64,000 bases of DNA from Pseudomonas quercus (GTDB lineage: Bacteria; Pseudomonadota; Gammaproteobacteria; Pseudomonadales; Pseudomonadaceae). The stretch lies in the NCBI RefSeq assembly GCF_012033695.1, contig NZ_JAAVJI010000002.1, forward strand, positions 186,001-250,000. The letters run 5' to 3'. The notes beneath the pieces are model-generated. The model ran no database searches, was not told the DNA's origin, and was given only the letters and a program-made list of their open reading frames with translations. Positions 1 to 8,563 of the stretch are shown here, one piece after another. A program made the translations under genes and the position numbers. Numbering within the stretch: the stretch's first letter is position 1; every line of letters begins with the position of its first letter.

Positions 1-314
1 GCACCCTTGCCTACGGCCAGCAACGGCGGCTGGAAATCGCCCGTTGCATGATGACCCGCCCGCGTATTCTGATGTTGGATGAGCCAGCCGCAGGCCTTAA
101 CCCTCGGGAAACCGAAGAGCTCAAGGCGCTGATCGGTGTGCTGCGCGAGGAATACAACGCTACGGTGCTGCTGATCGAACACGACATGAAACTGGTGATG
201 ACCATCTCCGACCATATTGTGGTGATCAACCAAGGTACGCCCTTGGCCGATGGCACGCCTGAACAGATCCGGGACAACCCTGATGTGATCAAAGCCTACC
301 TGGGGGAAGCCTGA
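1..314 (+). CDS. livG: Branched-chain amino-acid ABC transporter ATP-binding protein LivG (3' part)
   Basis: Only the C-terminal part is in the window; the reading frame is open from base 3. It begins inside the ABC signature ('YGQQRRLEIAR'), followed by Walker B ('ILMLDEP'), the D-loop and the switch histidine ('LLIEHDM'). LivG is one of the two cytoplasmic ATPases that power high-affinity uptake of leucine, isoleucine and valine through LivHM. The end 'VIKAYLGEA' is typical of LivG. The stop codon is one base from the start of livF, so the two are co-transcribed and probably translationally coupled. The family is clear; the substrate is inferred from family and neighbour. Confidence 0.93.
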   Translation, partial: TLAYGQQRRLEIARCMMTRPRILMLDEPAAGLNPRETEELKALIGVLREEYNATVLLIEHDMKLVMTISDHIVVINQGTPLADGTPEQIRDNPDVIKAYLGEA

Positions 315-315
315 G

Positions 316-1017
316 ATGCTGCAGTTTGAAAACGTATCGACCTTCTATGGCAAGATTCAGGCCTTGCACAGCGTGAATGTGGAGATCAATCAGGGCGAGA
401 TCGTCACCCTGATCGGCGCCAACGGCGCAGGCAAGTCCACCTTGCTGATGACGTTGTGCGGCTCGCCACGAGCGCATTCGGGCAGTATTCGCTACCTGGG
501 CGAGGAACTGGTGGGGCTGGAATCGGCGCAGATCATGCGCAAAAGCATTGCAGTAGTGCCTGAAGGCCGCCGCGTGTTCGCCCGCCTCACGGTGGAAGAG
601 AACCTGGCCATGGGCGGCTTTTTCACGGAAAAAGCTGACTATGAAGCGCAGCTGGACACTGTGCTGGCGTTGTTCCCCCGCCTGAAGGAACGCTATGGGC
701 AGCGCGGCGGCACCATGTCCGGCGGTGAACAACAAATGCTGGCTATCGGCCGCGCCTTGATGAGCAAGCCGAAGCTGTTGCTGCTGGACGAACCTTCATT
801 GGGCCTGGCGCCTATCATCATTCAGCAGATCTTCGACATTATCGAACAGCTGCGACGTGATGGCGTGACGGTGTTTCTCGTGGAACAGAATGCCAACCAG
901 GCGCTCAAGGTAGCTGACCGCGCCTATGTGCTGGAAAATGGCCGTGTGGTCATGACCGGGACGGGAGAAGCCCTGTTGACCGACCCCAAAGTGCGGGAGG
1001 CGTACCTGGGCGGATAA
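316..1017 (+). CDS. livF: Branched-chain amino-acid ABC transporter ATP-binding protein LivF
   Basis: Complete 233-residue ATPase, the usual LivF length. Walker A ('GANGAGKS') is at about residues 34-41, the signature 'MSGGEQQMLAIGRAL' at about 135-149, followed by Walker B 'LLLLDEPS' and a switch region 'FLVEQNA'. The QNA after the switch and the end 'VREAYLGG' are typical of LivF rather than LivG. It forms the nucleotide-binding pair with LivG on the cytoplasmic face of the LivHM permease. It appears to be the last gene of the liv operon, since the next gene has its own ribosome site after a 121-bp gap. Confidence 0.95.
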   Translation: MLQFENVSTFYGKIQALHSVNVEINQGEIVTLIGANGAGKSTLLMTLCGSPRAHSGSIRYLGEELVGLESAQIMRKSIAVVPEGRRVFARLTVEENLAMGGFFTEKADYEAQLDTVLALFPRLKERYGQRGGTMSGGEQQMLAIGRALMSKPKLLLLDEPSLGLAPIIIQQIFDIIEQLRRDGVTVFLVEQNANQALKVADRAYVLENGRVVMTGTGEALLTDPKVREAYLGG

Positions 1018-1138
1018 CGCCGCAAGATTTCCGGCCGGGGCTGCGCAGCAAGGGCAGGCGGGGCAACAGTATCAGGTTGGGTACTAAATCCTCGTCGGGA
1101 ACGTGCTAACTTGGCTTCCCTTTACTAGGAGACCGACG

Positions 1139-1813
1139 ATGCTCGCTGCCCGCTCGCTGTTGCTTGCCACCCTGCTCCCCGTGTTTGCAGGCTGCCAGAT
1201 GCTGGGTTTGACCGGTGACGATACAGCGCCAACGCTCTCCGGCCAGACCCGTATGCAAGGCAGCCTGGCGACCGCCGAAGGCCACCTGCTGTTCACGCCA
1301 TGTACGGCCTCCCGCACGTTTGTAGTCACCGATAATGGCAAGACCGGCCTTGCTGAAGAGGCGGCGGCCTTCGGCCAGCAGCCAGGCCCCTTGTTCGCTG
1401 ACCTGCGTGGCCGCTTCGATGGTAACGCCGTTGAAGGCAGGCCAGGCCAGCTCAACCTTCAGACCCTCTACCGAGTAGAACCCGGCAACGGTGCCTGCAA
1501 GGACCCTAATTTCAAGTTGACGGCCTACGCCGCCCAGGGCAAAGGCTGGTCAGCTCAGGTCAACACCAATGGCATGAAGCTGGAGCGCGACGGCCAGCCT
1601 GCTTTGGCAGTGCCGTACGTGCAAGAGCAATTGCCTGGGGGGGCCACCAGCTTGAGCACCGAAGCCAACAACCAGCACATCGAACTGTGGCTGGCACCAC
1701 AGCGTTGCATGGAAGGCGACCGGGTGAGTTTTCTGACCGCCGAATTACGCGTGGGTACTCAAGTACAGCGCGGTTGCGCCTACCCCGGCGGCGCTCCGGC
1801 CGACGGACATTGA
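1139..1813 (+). CDS. Predicted outer-membrane lipoprotein (COG3650-like)
   Basis: A 224-residue protein starting at the ATG preceded by AGGAGA (1127-1132). A longer frame from 1103 lacks a ribosome site. It has a short lipoprotein signal peptide with lipobox 'VFAGC' and acylated Cys at residue 19. The residue after Cys is Gln, so outer-membrane sorting is expected. The mature part is soluble, with several Cys and an extracytoplasmic look, and resembles the conserved pseudomonad COG3650-type lipoproteins, whose role is not known. It lies alone between livF and the FAD oxidoreductase gene. Confidence 0.8.
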   Translation: MLAARSLLLATLLPVFAGCQMLGLTGDDTAPTLSGQTRMQGSLATAEGHLLFTPCTASRTFVVTDNGKTGLAEEAAAFGQQPGPLFADLRGRFDGNAVEGRPGQLNLQTLYRVEPGNGACKDPNFKLTAYAAQGKGWSAQVNTNGMKLERDGQPALAVPYVQEQLPGGATSLSTEANNQHIELWLAPQRCMEGDRVSFLTAELRVGTQVQRGCAYPGGAPADGH

Positions 1814-1900
1814 CCGCTCACCAGTGGCTGGCGCGCCCCGAGCGGGTATAATTGCCGGCTTGCACTTGCGCCGCGATCGCGGCCGGCCACTGGACACCCC

Positions 1901-3508
1901 ATGCTACGAATTACCGAACTCAAACTTCCCCTGGACCATACTGACGAGGCGCTGCGCCACGCCATCGTTCAACGCCTGGCGATCGCAGACGCTGAGCTGT
2001 TGTCGTTCAGCATCTTCAAACGTAGCTATGACGCCCGCAAGAAGAACTCAGAGCTGCTGTTCATCTATGCGGTAGACGTTGAAGTCGCACACGAAACCGC
2101 CCTGCTGGAACGGTTTGCCAACGACCATAACCTGGTAGTGGCACCAGACATGACGTACCGCTTCGTGGGCCATGCCCCGGCGCCGATGGGCCAACGCCCC
2201 CTGGTTGTAGGCTTCGGGCCCTGCGGCATCTTCGCCGCCCTGCTATTGGCACAGATGGGCCTGCGCCCTATTGTGCTGGAGCGCGGCAAGGAAGTACGGC
2301 AGCGCACCAAGGATACCTGGGGGCTGTGGCGCAAGGCCGAACTCAACCCGGAGTCCAATGTACAGTTCGGTGAGGGCGGTGCTGGGACATTCTCGGACGG
2401 CAAGCTGTACAGCCAGATCCGCGACCCGCAGCACCATGGCCGCAAGGTCCTGGAAGAATTCGTGAAAGCCGGGGCGCCGGAAGAAATCCTCTACGTGAAC
2501 AAGCCGCATATCGGCACGTTCCGCCTCACCGGCATGGTTGAAAACATGCGTCAGCAGATCATTGCGCTGGGGGGCGAAGTCCGTTTCGAATCCAAGGTCA
2601 CGGACCTTTTGATCGAAAACGATCGCATACGAGGTGTGCAACTGGGCAACGGCGAGCAACTGATGGCCAACCAGGTGGTACTCGCCCTGGGCCACAGCGC
2701 CCGCGATACCTTCCGCATGCTGCATGCCCGTGGCGTGTACATGGAGGCCAAGCCGTTCTCCGTCGGTTTTCGTATCGAGCACCCCCAGTCGGTCATCGAC
2801 AAGGCCCGGCTGGGCAAATACGCCGGGCACCCCAAGCTCGGTGCCGCTGACTACAAACTGGTGTACCACGCCAGCAACGGCCGGTCCGTCTACAGCTTCT
2901 GCATGTGCCCAGGTGGCACGGTAGTGGCTGCTACGTCCGAGCCAGGTCGGGTTGTGACAAACGGCATGAGCCAGTACTCACGCAATGAGCGCAACGCCAA
3001 CTCTGGCCTGGTGGTCGGCATCTCCCCTGAGCAGGACTACCCAGGCGGGCCGCTGGCCGGTATCGAGCTGCAGGAACAGCTGGAAACCACCGCCTACCTG
3101 CTGGGTGGCAGCAGCTACCATGCGCCGGGGCAACTGGTGGGCGATTTCATGGCGGGCCGCGCATCAACCCACTTGGGCAGCGTTGAGCCCAGCTACAAGC
3201 CTGGGGTCGCGCTGATTGACCTGGCCGCCTCCCTGCCGGCTTTTGCCATCGAGGCTATCCGCGAAGCATTGCCTGCATTCGACCGTCAGATCAAAGGCTA
3301 CAGCATGCACGACGCTGTGCTGACCGGGCTTGAAACGCGTACCTCATCACCCTTGCGCATTACCCGTAACGAGCACTTCCAGAGCCTGAACCTCAAAGGC
3401 TTGTTCCCGGCAGGCGAAGGCGCTGGGTACGCCGGAGGTATCCTTTCAGCAGGGGTGGATGGTATTCGTGTGGCCGAAGCGGTCGCCAGGGATTTGCTAG
3501 GCGTTTAA
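1901..3508 (+). CDS. FAD-dependent dehydrogenase of the COG2509 type
   Basis: 535 residues. The first 90 or so residues form an N-terminal domain seen in this family. A Rossmann dinucleotide-binding motif ('VVGFGPCGIFAALLLA', about residues 102-117) follows, with the acidic end of the second strand ('IVLERG'). A conserved 'FGEGGAGTFSDGKL' segment and a C-terminal 'LFPAGEGAGYAGGILSAG' flavin-binding segment complete the family pattern. These are cytosolic flavoproteins of unassigned substrate, often annotated as NAD(P)/FAD-dependent oxidoreductases. The gene stands alone with an 87-bp gap upstream. The family is clear; the reaction is not. Confidence 0.88.
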   Translation: MLRITELKLPLDHTDEALRHAIVQRLAIADAELLSFSIFKRSYDARKKNSELLFIYAVDVEVAHETALLERFANDHNLVVAPDMTYRFVGHAPAPMGQRPLVVGFGPCGIFAALLLAQMGLRPIVLERGKEVRQRTKDTWGLWRKAELNPESNVQFGEGGAGTFSDGKLYSQIRDPQHHGRKVLEEFVKAGAPEEILYVNKPHIGTFRLTGMVENMRQQIIALGGEVRFESKVTDLLIENDRIRGVQLGNGEQLMANQVVLALGHSARDTFRMLHARGVYMEAKPFSVGFRIEHPQSVIDKARLGKYAGHPKLGAADYKLVYHASNGRSVYSFCMCPGGTVVAATSEPGRVVTNGMSQYSRNERNANSGLVVGISPEQDYPGGPLAGIELQEQLETTAYLLGGSSYHAPGQLVGDFMAGRASTHLGSVEPSYKPGVALIDLAASLPAFAIEAIREALPAFDRQIKGYSMHDAVLTGLETRTSSPLRITRNEHFQSLNLKGLFPAGEGAGYAGGILSAGVDGIRVAEAVARDLLGV

Positions 3509-3717
3509 GCCCACGCCACAAAGCAGCCGGAAAGGACGCCGGCAGCGGCTTTAACGTTTCGGACACAATCGGAAACGCATTCAAGGAATCCTCTGAAAAG
3601 CCTATGGCTGCGGGGGTTTCAGCCCTCGCGCCTGGATCCCGGCTTATACTTCGGGTTTGCCAGGCAAGCCCTGCGCGTTAGGGTATGCCCCACACTTATC
3701 AGACCCAGGAGGGCGCC

Positions 3718-4905
3718 TTGTCTGTACGTCTGTCGCTACGCAAGTTTTTCGCAATGGAGGCCACAGGTGGCTTGTTATTGATCATTGCGGCCGCCGTGGC
3801 CCTGGTAGCCAACAACTCGCCTGCTTCGGCCTGGTACCAAGGGTTTCTCGATATCCCGGTCGGGGTACGCCTGGGCCCGCTGGAAATTGCCAAGCCTTGG
3901 CTGCTATGGATCAACGACGGGCTAATGGCCCTCTTCTTTCTGCTGATCGGCCTGGAAGTGAAACGCGAAATGCTTCAGGGCCACTTGGCAAAACTGTCTC
4001 AAGTGGTGCTACCAGGGGCGGCGGCCCTTGGCGGCATGATAGTGCCGGCCCTTATCTATTGGTCACTGAACCATCAAGACTCCGCAGCTGCGGCAGGTTG
4101 GGCCATTCCCACGGCCACAGACATCGCTTTTGCGTTGGGTGTATTGGCCTTGCTGGGCAAGCGCGTGCCCGCGTCCCTCAAGCTGTTTCTGATGACGCTC
4201 GCCATCATCGATGACCTGGGGGCCATCGTGATCATCGCCCTGTTCTACTCCGGCGCGCTTTCCACCACCGCATTGCTGTTGGCTGCCGGCTGCCTTGTTG
4301 CCCTGCTGGCGCTAAACCGGGCGGGTGTGCGTCACCTGGCGCCCTACCTGCTGATCGGCCTCGTCCTCTGGGTGTGCGTACTGAAAAGCGGCGTGCATGC
4401 CACCTTGGCAGGTGTCGCGCTCGCCTTCTTCATCCCTTTGCGTGGAGGCGACACGGCGGAGCATGAGTCGCCCTTGCTACGCCTTGAACATGCGCTGCAT
4501 CCGTGGGTGTCCTACGCCATTCTGCCGCTGTTCGCCTTTGCCAACGCTGGCATCTCCTTGAAGGGCATCAGCCTTGAAAGCTTCACGCATTCAGTACCTC
4601 TAGGCATCATGGCCGGGCTAATGCTGGGCAAGACCCTCGGGGTGTTCGGCATGACCTTCATGGCTGTGAAAACCGGCTTGGCAGCCTTGCCTGCACATGC
4701 CAACTGGGGCCAGTTGCTAGGCGTGGCCGTGTTGTGCGGCATAGGGTTCACCATGAGCATCTTTGTTGGCTCACTGGCGTTCGACGCCGCTATCAGCCCT
4801 TATGCCGGCCAGGACCGTATGGGCATTCTGGCGGGGTCCTTCCTGTCGGCCGTCGGAGGTTATGTCATCATGGCCCTGGCCAGCAGGACCAAAGCTCAGG
4901 CCTGA
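3718..4905 (+). CDS. nhaA: Na+/H+ antiporter NhaA
   Basis: Inner-membrane Na+(Li+)/H+ antiporter for sodium and pH homeostasis. I prefer the TTG at 3718 (395 residues) because AGGAGG lies at 3707-3712 with good spacing; the upstream in-frame ATG at 3685 (406 residues) has only a badly placed AGGG. The protein is highly hydrophobic (about 12 segments), starts with the amphipathic helix '[11 protein letters not shown]', and holds '[13 protein letters not shown]' and the ion-binding pair in '[11 protein letters not shown]', both diagnostic of NhaA. The C-terminal '[16 protein letters not shown]' is also typical. Confidence 0.95.
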   Translation: MSVRLSLRKFFAMEATGGLLLIIAAAVALVANNSPASAWYQGFLDIPVGVRLGPLEIAKPWLLWINDGLMALFFLLIGLEVKREMLQGHLAKLSQVVLPGAAALGGMIVPALIYWSLNHQDSAAAAGWAIPTATDIAFALGVLALLGKRVPASLKLFLMTLAIIDDLGAIVIIALFYSGALSTTALLLAAGCLVALLALNRAGVRHLAPYLLIGLVLWVCVLKSGVHATLAGVALAFFIPLRGGDTAEHESPLLRLEHALHPWVSYAILPLFAFANAGISLKGISLESFTHSVPLGIMAGLMLGKTLGVFGMTFMAVKTGLAALPAHANWGQLLGVAVLCGIGFTMSIFVGSLAFDAAISPYAGQDRMGILAGSFLSAVGGYVIMALASRTKAQA

Positions 4906-4911
4906 ATGCAG

Positions 4912-4961
4912 GGCCGTTGCTCGCAGGCGTTGCGGCTTCTAGTGCCCACGCCTGCGAAGCG
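4912..4961. terminator. Long inverted repeat between convergent genes
   Basis: An imperfect inverted repeat of about 19 bp per arm: the inner perfect arms are 4922-4930 and 4948-4956, extended by a GGCC-based outer stem (4912 onward and up to about 4961). It sits between nhaA (plus) and the convergent glycine-zipper lipoprotein gene (minus), where a bidirectional terminator is expected. There is no clear T-tract, so termination is inferred from position and stem strength. Confidence 0.45.
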
Positions 4962-4985
4962 GCCATTTAACGCTGGCTTGATGGC

Positions 4986-5450
4986 TTAATGGGTAACTCG
5001 GCTGGTGCCATCAACCGTCATGATGCGTACCCGCTCACCCACACGGAACACTTCATTCTCCTGCACTTGCTGTACATAGGCGCGGGTGCTGCCATCGTCT
5101 TCACGCACCGTGACTTCCACCCCTTGAGTGCGCGTCAGGCCTTCTTCACTGGCGGACCCCAGGAAGCCGCCTGCAACGGCACCGATCACGGCTGCCACCA
5201 GGCTGCCGCGCCCGCCGCCTACGGCGCTGCCAGCTACACCGCCCACGATAGCGCCTGCACCAGTACCGATAGGCGTTTTGGTGCCTTCGATCTTGACGGG
5301 GCGCAGTGCTTCGATGGTTCCCATACGAACCGTTTGCACCCGGCGGGCTTCGTCACGGGAATAGGTGTCACCGGTAAGGCTGGACGCGCACCCGCTCAGC
5401 AGGACGGTCAGGGCAGTAAAGCAACTGGCAAGAACAACAGAATTACGCAT
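4986..5450 (-). CDS. Glycine-zipper outer-membrane lipoprotein (SlyB/Pcp-like)
   Basis: 154 residues with a lipoprotein signal ('LTVLLSGCASS', Cys about residue 21). The central stretch (about 65-100) is a glycine zipper with repeated GxxxG ('GAGAIVGGVAGSAVGGG'), the 2TM glycine-zipper pattern of the SlyB/Pcp family. The C-terminal part is a small beta domain ('EVTVREDDGSTRAYVQQVQ'). Family members are envelope-integrity lipoproteins, SlyB being linked to Mg2+ stress in enterobacteria. The gene stands alone, convergent with nhaA, about 80 bp from pdxH. The family is confident, the detailed role unknown. Confidence 0.88.
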   Translation of the reverse strand: MRNSVVLASCFTALTVLLSGCASSLTGDTYSRDEARRVQTVRMGTIEALRPVKIEGTKTPIGTGAGAIVGGVAGSAVGGGRGSLVAAVIGAVAGGFLGSASEEGLTRTQGVEVTVREDDGSTRAYVQQVQENEVFRVGERVRIMTVDGTSRVTH

Positions 5451-5530
5451 GGATCACACTCCGTAGGACAGACAGCCATTAAACGCCGCCATACGAAGGG
5501 TGTCATGAATTCCGGAAGTTTTGAAGGGCC

Positions 5531-6181
5531 TTAAGGCGCCAACCGCTGACGCTGCCAAGTGCCTTGGTGCAAGCGATAATCCAGGCGGTCATGGAGACGG
5601 CTGGAGCGACCCTGCCAGAACTCGATACGGTCCGGTACCAGGCGATACCCGCCCCAATGCTCCGGGCAGGTCAGCGGTTTGTCACCGAAGCGCTCGCGCG
5701 TCTCCTCAAGGAGGGTTTCCAGTTCGGCACGGTCACGGATAGGGCGGCTTTGGGGAGAGGCCCAGGCCCCGATACGGCTACCCAAAGGGCGAACCTGGTA
5801 ATAGGCCTCAGACTCGGCCGCCGCCACCTTCAACGCCCTGCCCTCGATGCGAACCTGACGCTCCAGGGTAGGCCAGAAAAAGGTCATGGCCGCAAACGCA
5901 TTGAGGGCGAGGTGCTCGCCCTTGGCGCTTTCGTAGTTGGTGAAAAAAGTGAACCCCTGGTCGTCGAGGCCTTTGAGCAACAGCACACGGCAGTGAGGCC
6001 GCCCCTCGATGTCGACCGTCGCCAGGGTCATGGCATTGGCCTCGACAGGCAGTTGCTCGGTAGCCACAGCTTCATCGAACCATTGGCGGAACAGGCTGAA
6101 GGGGTCGCTTGGCGCGTCGCTTTCCGTCAGCCCATTTCGGGTGTAGTCACGACGCATGTCCGCCAGGGATTTGCTCATCAA
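5531..6181 (-). CDS. pdxH: Pyridoxine/pyridoxamine 5'-phosphate oxidase
   Basis: FMN enzyme that oxidises pyridoxine or pyridoxamine phosphate to pyridoxal phosphate, the last step of de novo and salvage B6 synthesis. The length (216 residues, or 215 from the second ATG) is normal. Visible signatures are N-terminal '[10 protein letters not shown]', the FMN region '[20 protein letters not shown]', and the C-terminal signature '[13 protein letters not shown]'. It lies 8 bp downstream of the OmpA-like gene on the same strand, so the two are probably co-transcribed. Confidence 0.97.
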   Translation of the reverse strand: MMSKSLADMRRDYTRNGLTESDAPSDPFSLFRQWFDEAVATEQLPVEANAMTLATVDIEGRPHCRVLLLKGLDDQGFTFFTNYESAKGEHLALNAFAAMTFFWPTLERQVRIEGRALKVAAAESEAYYQVRPLGSRIGAWASPQSRPIRDRAELETLLEETRERFGDKPLTCPEHWGGYRLVPDRIEFWQGRSSRLHDRLDYRLHQGTWQRQRLAP

Positions 6182-6189
6182 TCCGTTGC

Positions 6190-7209
6190 TCAGTTCTTGG
6201 CCTGTTGATTGGCAACCGGCTTCTTGGCGGCGGCGGCTTTCTTGGCAGGTGCTTTTTTCTTGGCCGGTGCTGCAGGCTTTTTGGCAGCCACCTGCTTGCC
6301 AGCTGTTTTCTTGGCCGTTGCCGGGGCCGCTTTGGGGGCTTCTGGCAAGGCTTTAACGTCTTGCAGTGCGACCAGGGCCGCAGCCACCGGGGTAGGCTGG
6401 TCATACTTGGCCATCAACACGGCCATGCCGCTTTCCGGCGTTACCAACATTTCTACGCGACGGTTCAGCGCCCGGCCGGCCGGGCTGTCGTTGGCGGCGC
6501 GAGGCACGACCGAGCCCATGCCACGGGTGCTGAGGCGGTTACGCTGCAAACCGCTGAGGCGGAAGATGGCGGCAATGGACTGCGCACGTTCCAGGCTGAC
6601 CTTGCGGTTAGCATCAGCGGCACCGGTGCTGTCAGCATGGCCGAGAATCAATACAGATGTCTTGGCGTCCCCTTCCAGTGCCTTGGCCACATTGGTGATA
6701 GGTGACAAGGACACAGGCAACAACATGGCCGGGCGATCCGGGTTGAAGGAGCCATCTACTGGCGCAGTGACCACGAACATGTCATCACCACGGGCCAGCT
6801 CGAACTTGCTGCCGCGAATGGCTTCGCGAAGCTTAGGCTCATAGGCGTCAAGCCAAGCCTTGGTGACTGCCGGATCAACCTTGGCCGCTGTGGCGACAGC
6901 GGCAGCAGGTGCCCCTTTCGGGTTGGTTGCAGCGGCCTGAGCCTTGCCATCATTGCCAAACGGCCACCACCAGTGACCTTCGCTGGCCGCCTTGGCATCA
7001 GATGCGGCTTGGGCCTGGGTGACTCGATCCTGTACGGCCTGCTCTACGCCATTGTCCTTGGCAACCTCTTTGTTCGCTGCTTCTTTGGCAGACGGCTCGC
7101 CAAACGGCCACCAGCTTGCACCCGTTTTGGCAGAGGCGTCTTGCGACGTGTGGGCACAGCCGGTGATTGCCAGGCACAGAGCGAAAGCGAAGGTCTTCTT
7201 GGCGTACAT
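6190..7209 (-). CDS. OmpA-family lipoprotein with a histone-H1-like tail
   Basis: 339 residues. It has a lipoprotein signal ('LCLAITGC', Cys about residue 18). Two copies of a short motif containing WWPFG follow, near residues 33 and 76. The OmpA-like peptidoglycan-binding domain spans about residues 165-265, with '[24 protein letters not shown]' in two parts and 'LNRRVEMLV'. The last 50 or so residues are almost only Lys, Ala and Pro, like histone-H1-type AlgP tails. The first part indicates an outer-membrane lipoprotein that anchors to the cell wall; the use of the basic tail in the periplasm is unknown. It precedes pdxH in the same direction. Confidence 0.88.
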   Translation of the reverse strand: MYAKKTFAFALCLAITGCAHTSQDASAKTGASWWPFGEPSAKEAANKEVAKDNGVEQAVQDRVTQAQAASDAKAASEGHWWWPFGNDGKAQAAATNPKGAPAAAVATAAKVDPAVTKAWLDAYEPKLREAIRGSKFELARGDDMFVVTAPVDGSFNPDRPAMLLPVSLSPITNVAKALEGDAKTSVLILGHADSTGAADANRKVSLERAQSIAAIFRLSGLQRNRLSTRGMGSVVPRAANDSPAGRALNRRVEMLVTPESGMAVLMAKYDQPTPVAAALVALQDVKALPEAPKAAPATAKKTAGKQVAAKKPAAPAKKKAPAKKAAAAKKPVANQQAKN

Positions 7210-7319
7210 GATCGATCCGGAAAGATGATGTCAATAAATCGGGTTAAAAAACCCACTTAAATCGTTGATTGGATGGTAGAACATTCAGCGCGCCGTGGGC
7301 TACCGCCGGTCGCATGGAA

Positions 7320-8465
7320 CTAAAGGCAGACCATGAGGGTACGCGCCAGTTTCTGGGCCCGTGGGTCCATCAACACATAGGGGCCCAGGGTATTGGTCAC
7401 GAACCCGAACGCCACGCCATGGTAAGGGTCAGCAAACCCTACCGAACCCCCTGCACCAGGGTGGCCGAACGCTCCTGGGCCCAGGCCGAACGTAGCGTTG
7501 GGCACTGCAGGCTGGTCCAGCATGCACCCCAGGCCGAATCGTACAGGGGTAAGCAGCGTCAAGTCTTCTTCACAGCTGTGCTCACGGGTCAACTCGGTTA
7601 ACCACTCGTCGCCTAGCAGGCTGCCGTCCAGCAGCCCTTGGTAGAACCCGGCCAGGCCACGGGCATTGCCATGCCCGTTGGCCGCAGGTTGTTCCATGCG
7701 CCGCCATTCCGGCTTATTAGTACTGGTAAGGATGGAGGGTGGATTAGTGAACGCTCGGGTACTCAAGGCCTCGGGCTCGCGCAGCGTGACCTGAAGCAGG
7801 CGCTGAGCAGCCGCATCGCCTGGGTTGCCTTTGCCACGGGCCACATGGGCCACACGGTGGAACTCGCTGTCGGCCAGGCCAATATGAATGTCCAGCCCAA
7901 GCGGGGCCGCTACCCTGTCTACAATGGCACGGCCTGGCGAGCGGCCGTCGACCCGGCGGATCACCTCGCCTAGCAACCAACCGTACGTAATGGCGGCATA
8001 CCCCTGGGCGGTGCCAGGCGCCCACCAGGGGCGCTCAGCTGCCAACGCAGCGGTCATGCGTGGCCAATCGTACAGCGCGTCGGCTGGAAGCAATTCCCGC
8101 AAGGCCGGCAAGCCTGCACGGTGGCACAGTAGCTGGCGTACGGTAATGGCCGCTTTGCCGTTTTCGGCGAATTCAGGCCAATACCGTGCCACGGGGGTAT
8201 CCAGGTCCAACTTGCCTTCTGCGGCCAATTGCAACGTTGCTGCAGCAGCTAAGGTTTTAGTGCAGGAAAACAGGTTTACCAAGGTATCGCTGTGCCAGGC
8301 TTCGGAGCCGTCCCGGTCACTGGTCCCGGCCCACAGGTCGATCACCGTTTCGCCATTGACCTGGATGCACAGGGCAGCGCCCCGCTCCTGGCGATCGTCG
8401 AACAGGGCCGCGAAGGCATCACGAACCGGTTCGAATTCCAGCGAATAGTGGCCTTGAATCAACAC
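7320..8465 (-). CDS. Serine hydrolase of the beta-lactamase / class C-like family (EstB type)
   Basis: 381 residues, the usual length for family VIII esterases and related penicillin-recognising hydrolases. The catalytic S-x-x-K is 'SCTKT' at about residues 91-95. A Tyr of the Y-x-N-like position occurs in 'ITYGWLLGEVI', and the C-terminal 'GHPGAGGSVGFADP' occupies the KTG-like place. No signal peptide is visible, so a cytoplasmic esterase is more likely than a periplasmic beta-lactamase. The substrate cannot be told from sequence. It has no obvious operon partner. Confidence 0.88.
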   Translation of the reverse strand: MLIQGHYSLEFEPVRDAFAALFDDRQERGAALCIQVNGETVIDLWAGTSDRDGSEAWHSDTLVNLFSCTKTLAAAATLQLAAEGKLDLDTPVARYWPEFAENGKAAITVRQLLCHRAGLPALRELLPADALYDWPRMTAALAAERPWWAPGTAQGYAAITYGWLLGEVIRRVDGRSPGRAIVDRVAAPLGLDIHIGLADSEFHRVAHVARGKGNPGDAAAQRLLQVTLREPEALSTRAFTNPPSILTSTNKPEWRRMEQPAANGHGNARGLAGFYQGLLDGSLLGDEWLTELTREHSCEEDLTLLTPVRFGLGCMLDQPAVPNATFGLGPGAFGHPGAGGSVGFADPYHGVAFGFVTNTLGPYVLMDPRAQKLARTLMVCL

Positions 8466-8563
8466 AGGAAGCTCCGCACAGGCACGTCATACAAGGCCGA
8501 GCATTGTTTCAGCGATTGACGGCTTTGGGAAGCGCAGCCCTACGGTGCAGCGGCTACGCCGTA

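Noticed and set aside
3601-3684. TATACT at 3645-3650 upstream of nhaA as a promoter.
   Set aside because: No -35 element at an acceptable distance, so I did not list it, although a promoter in this gap is likely.
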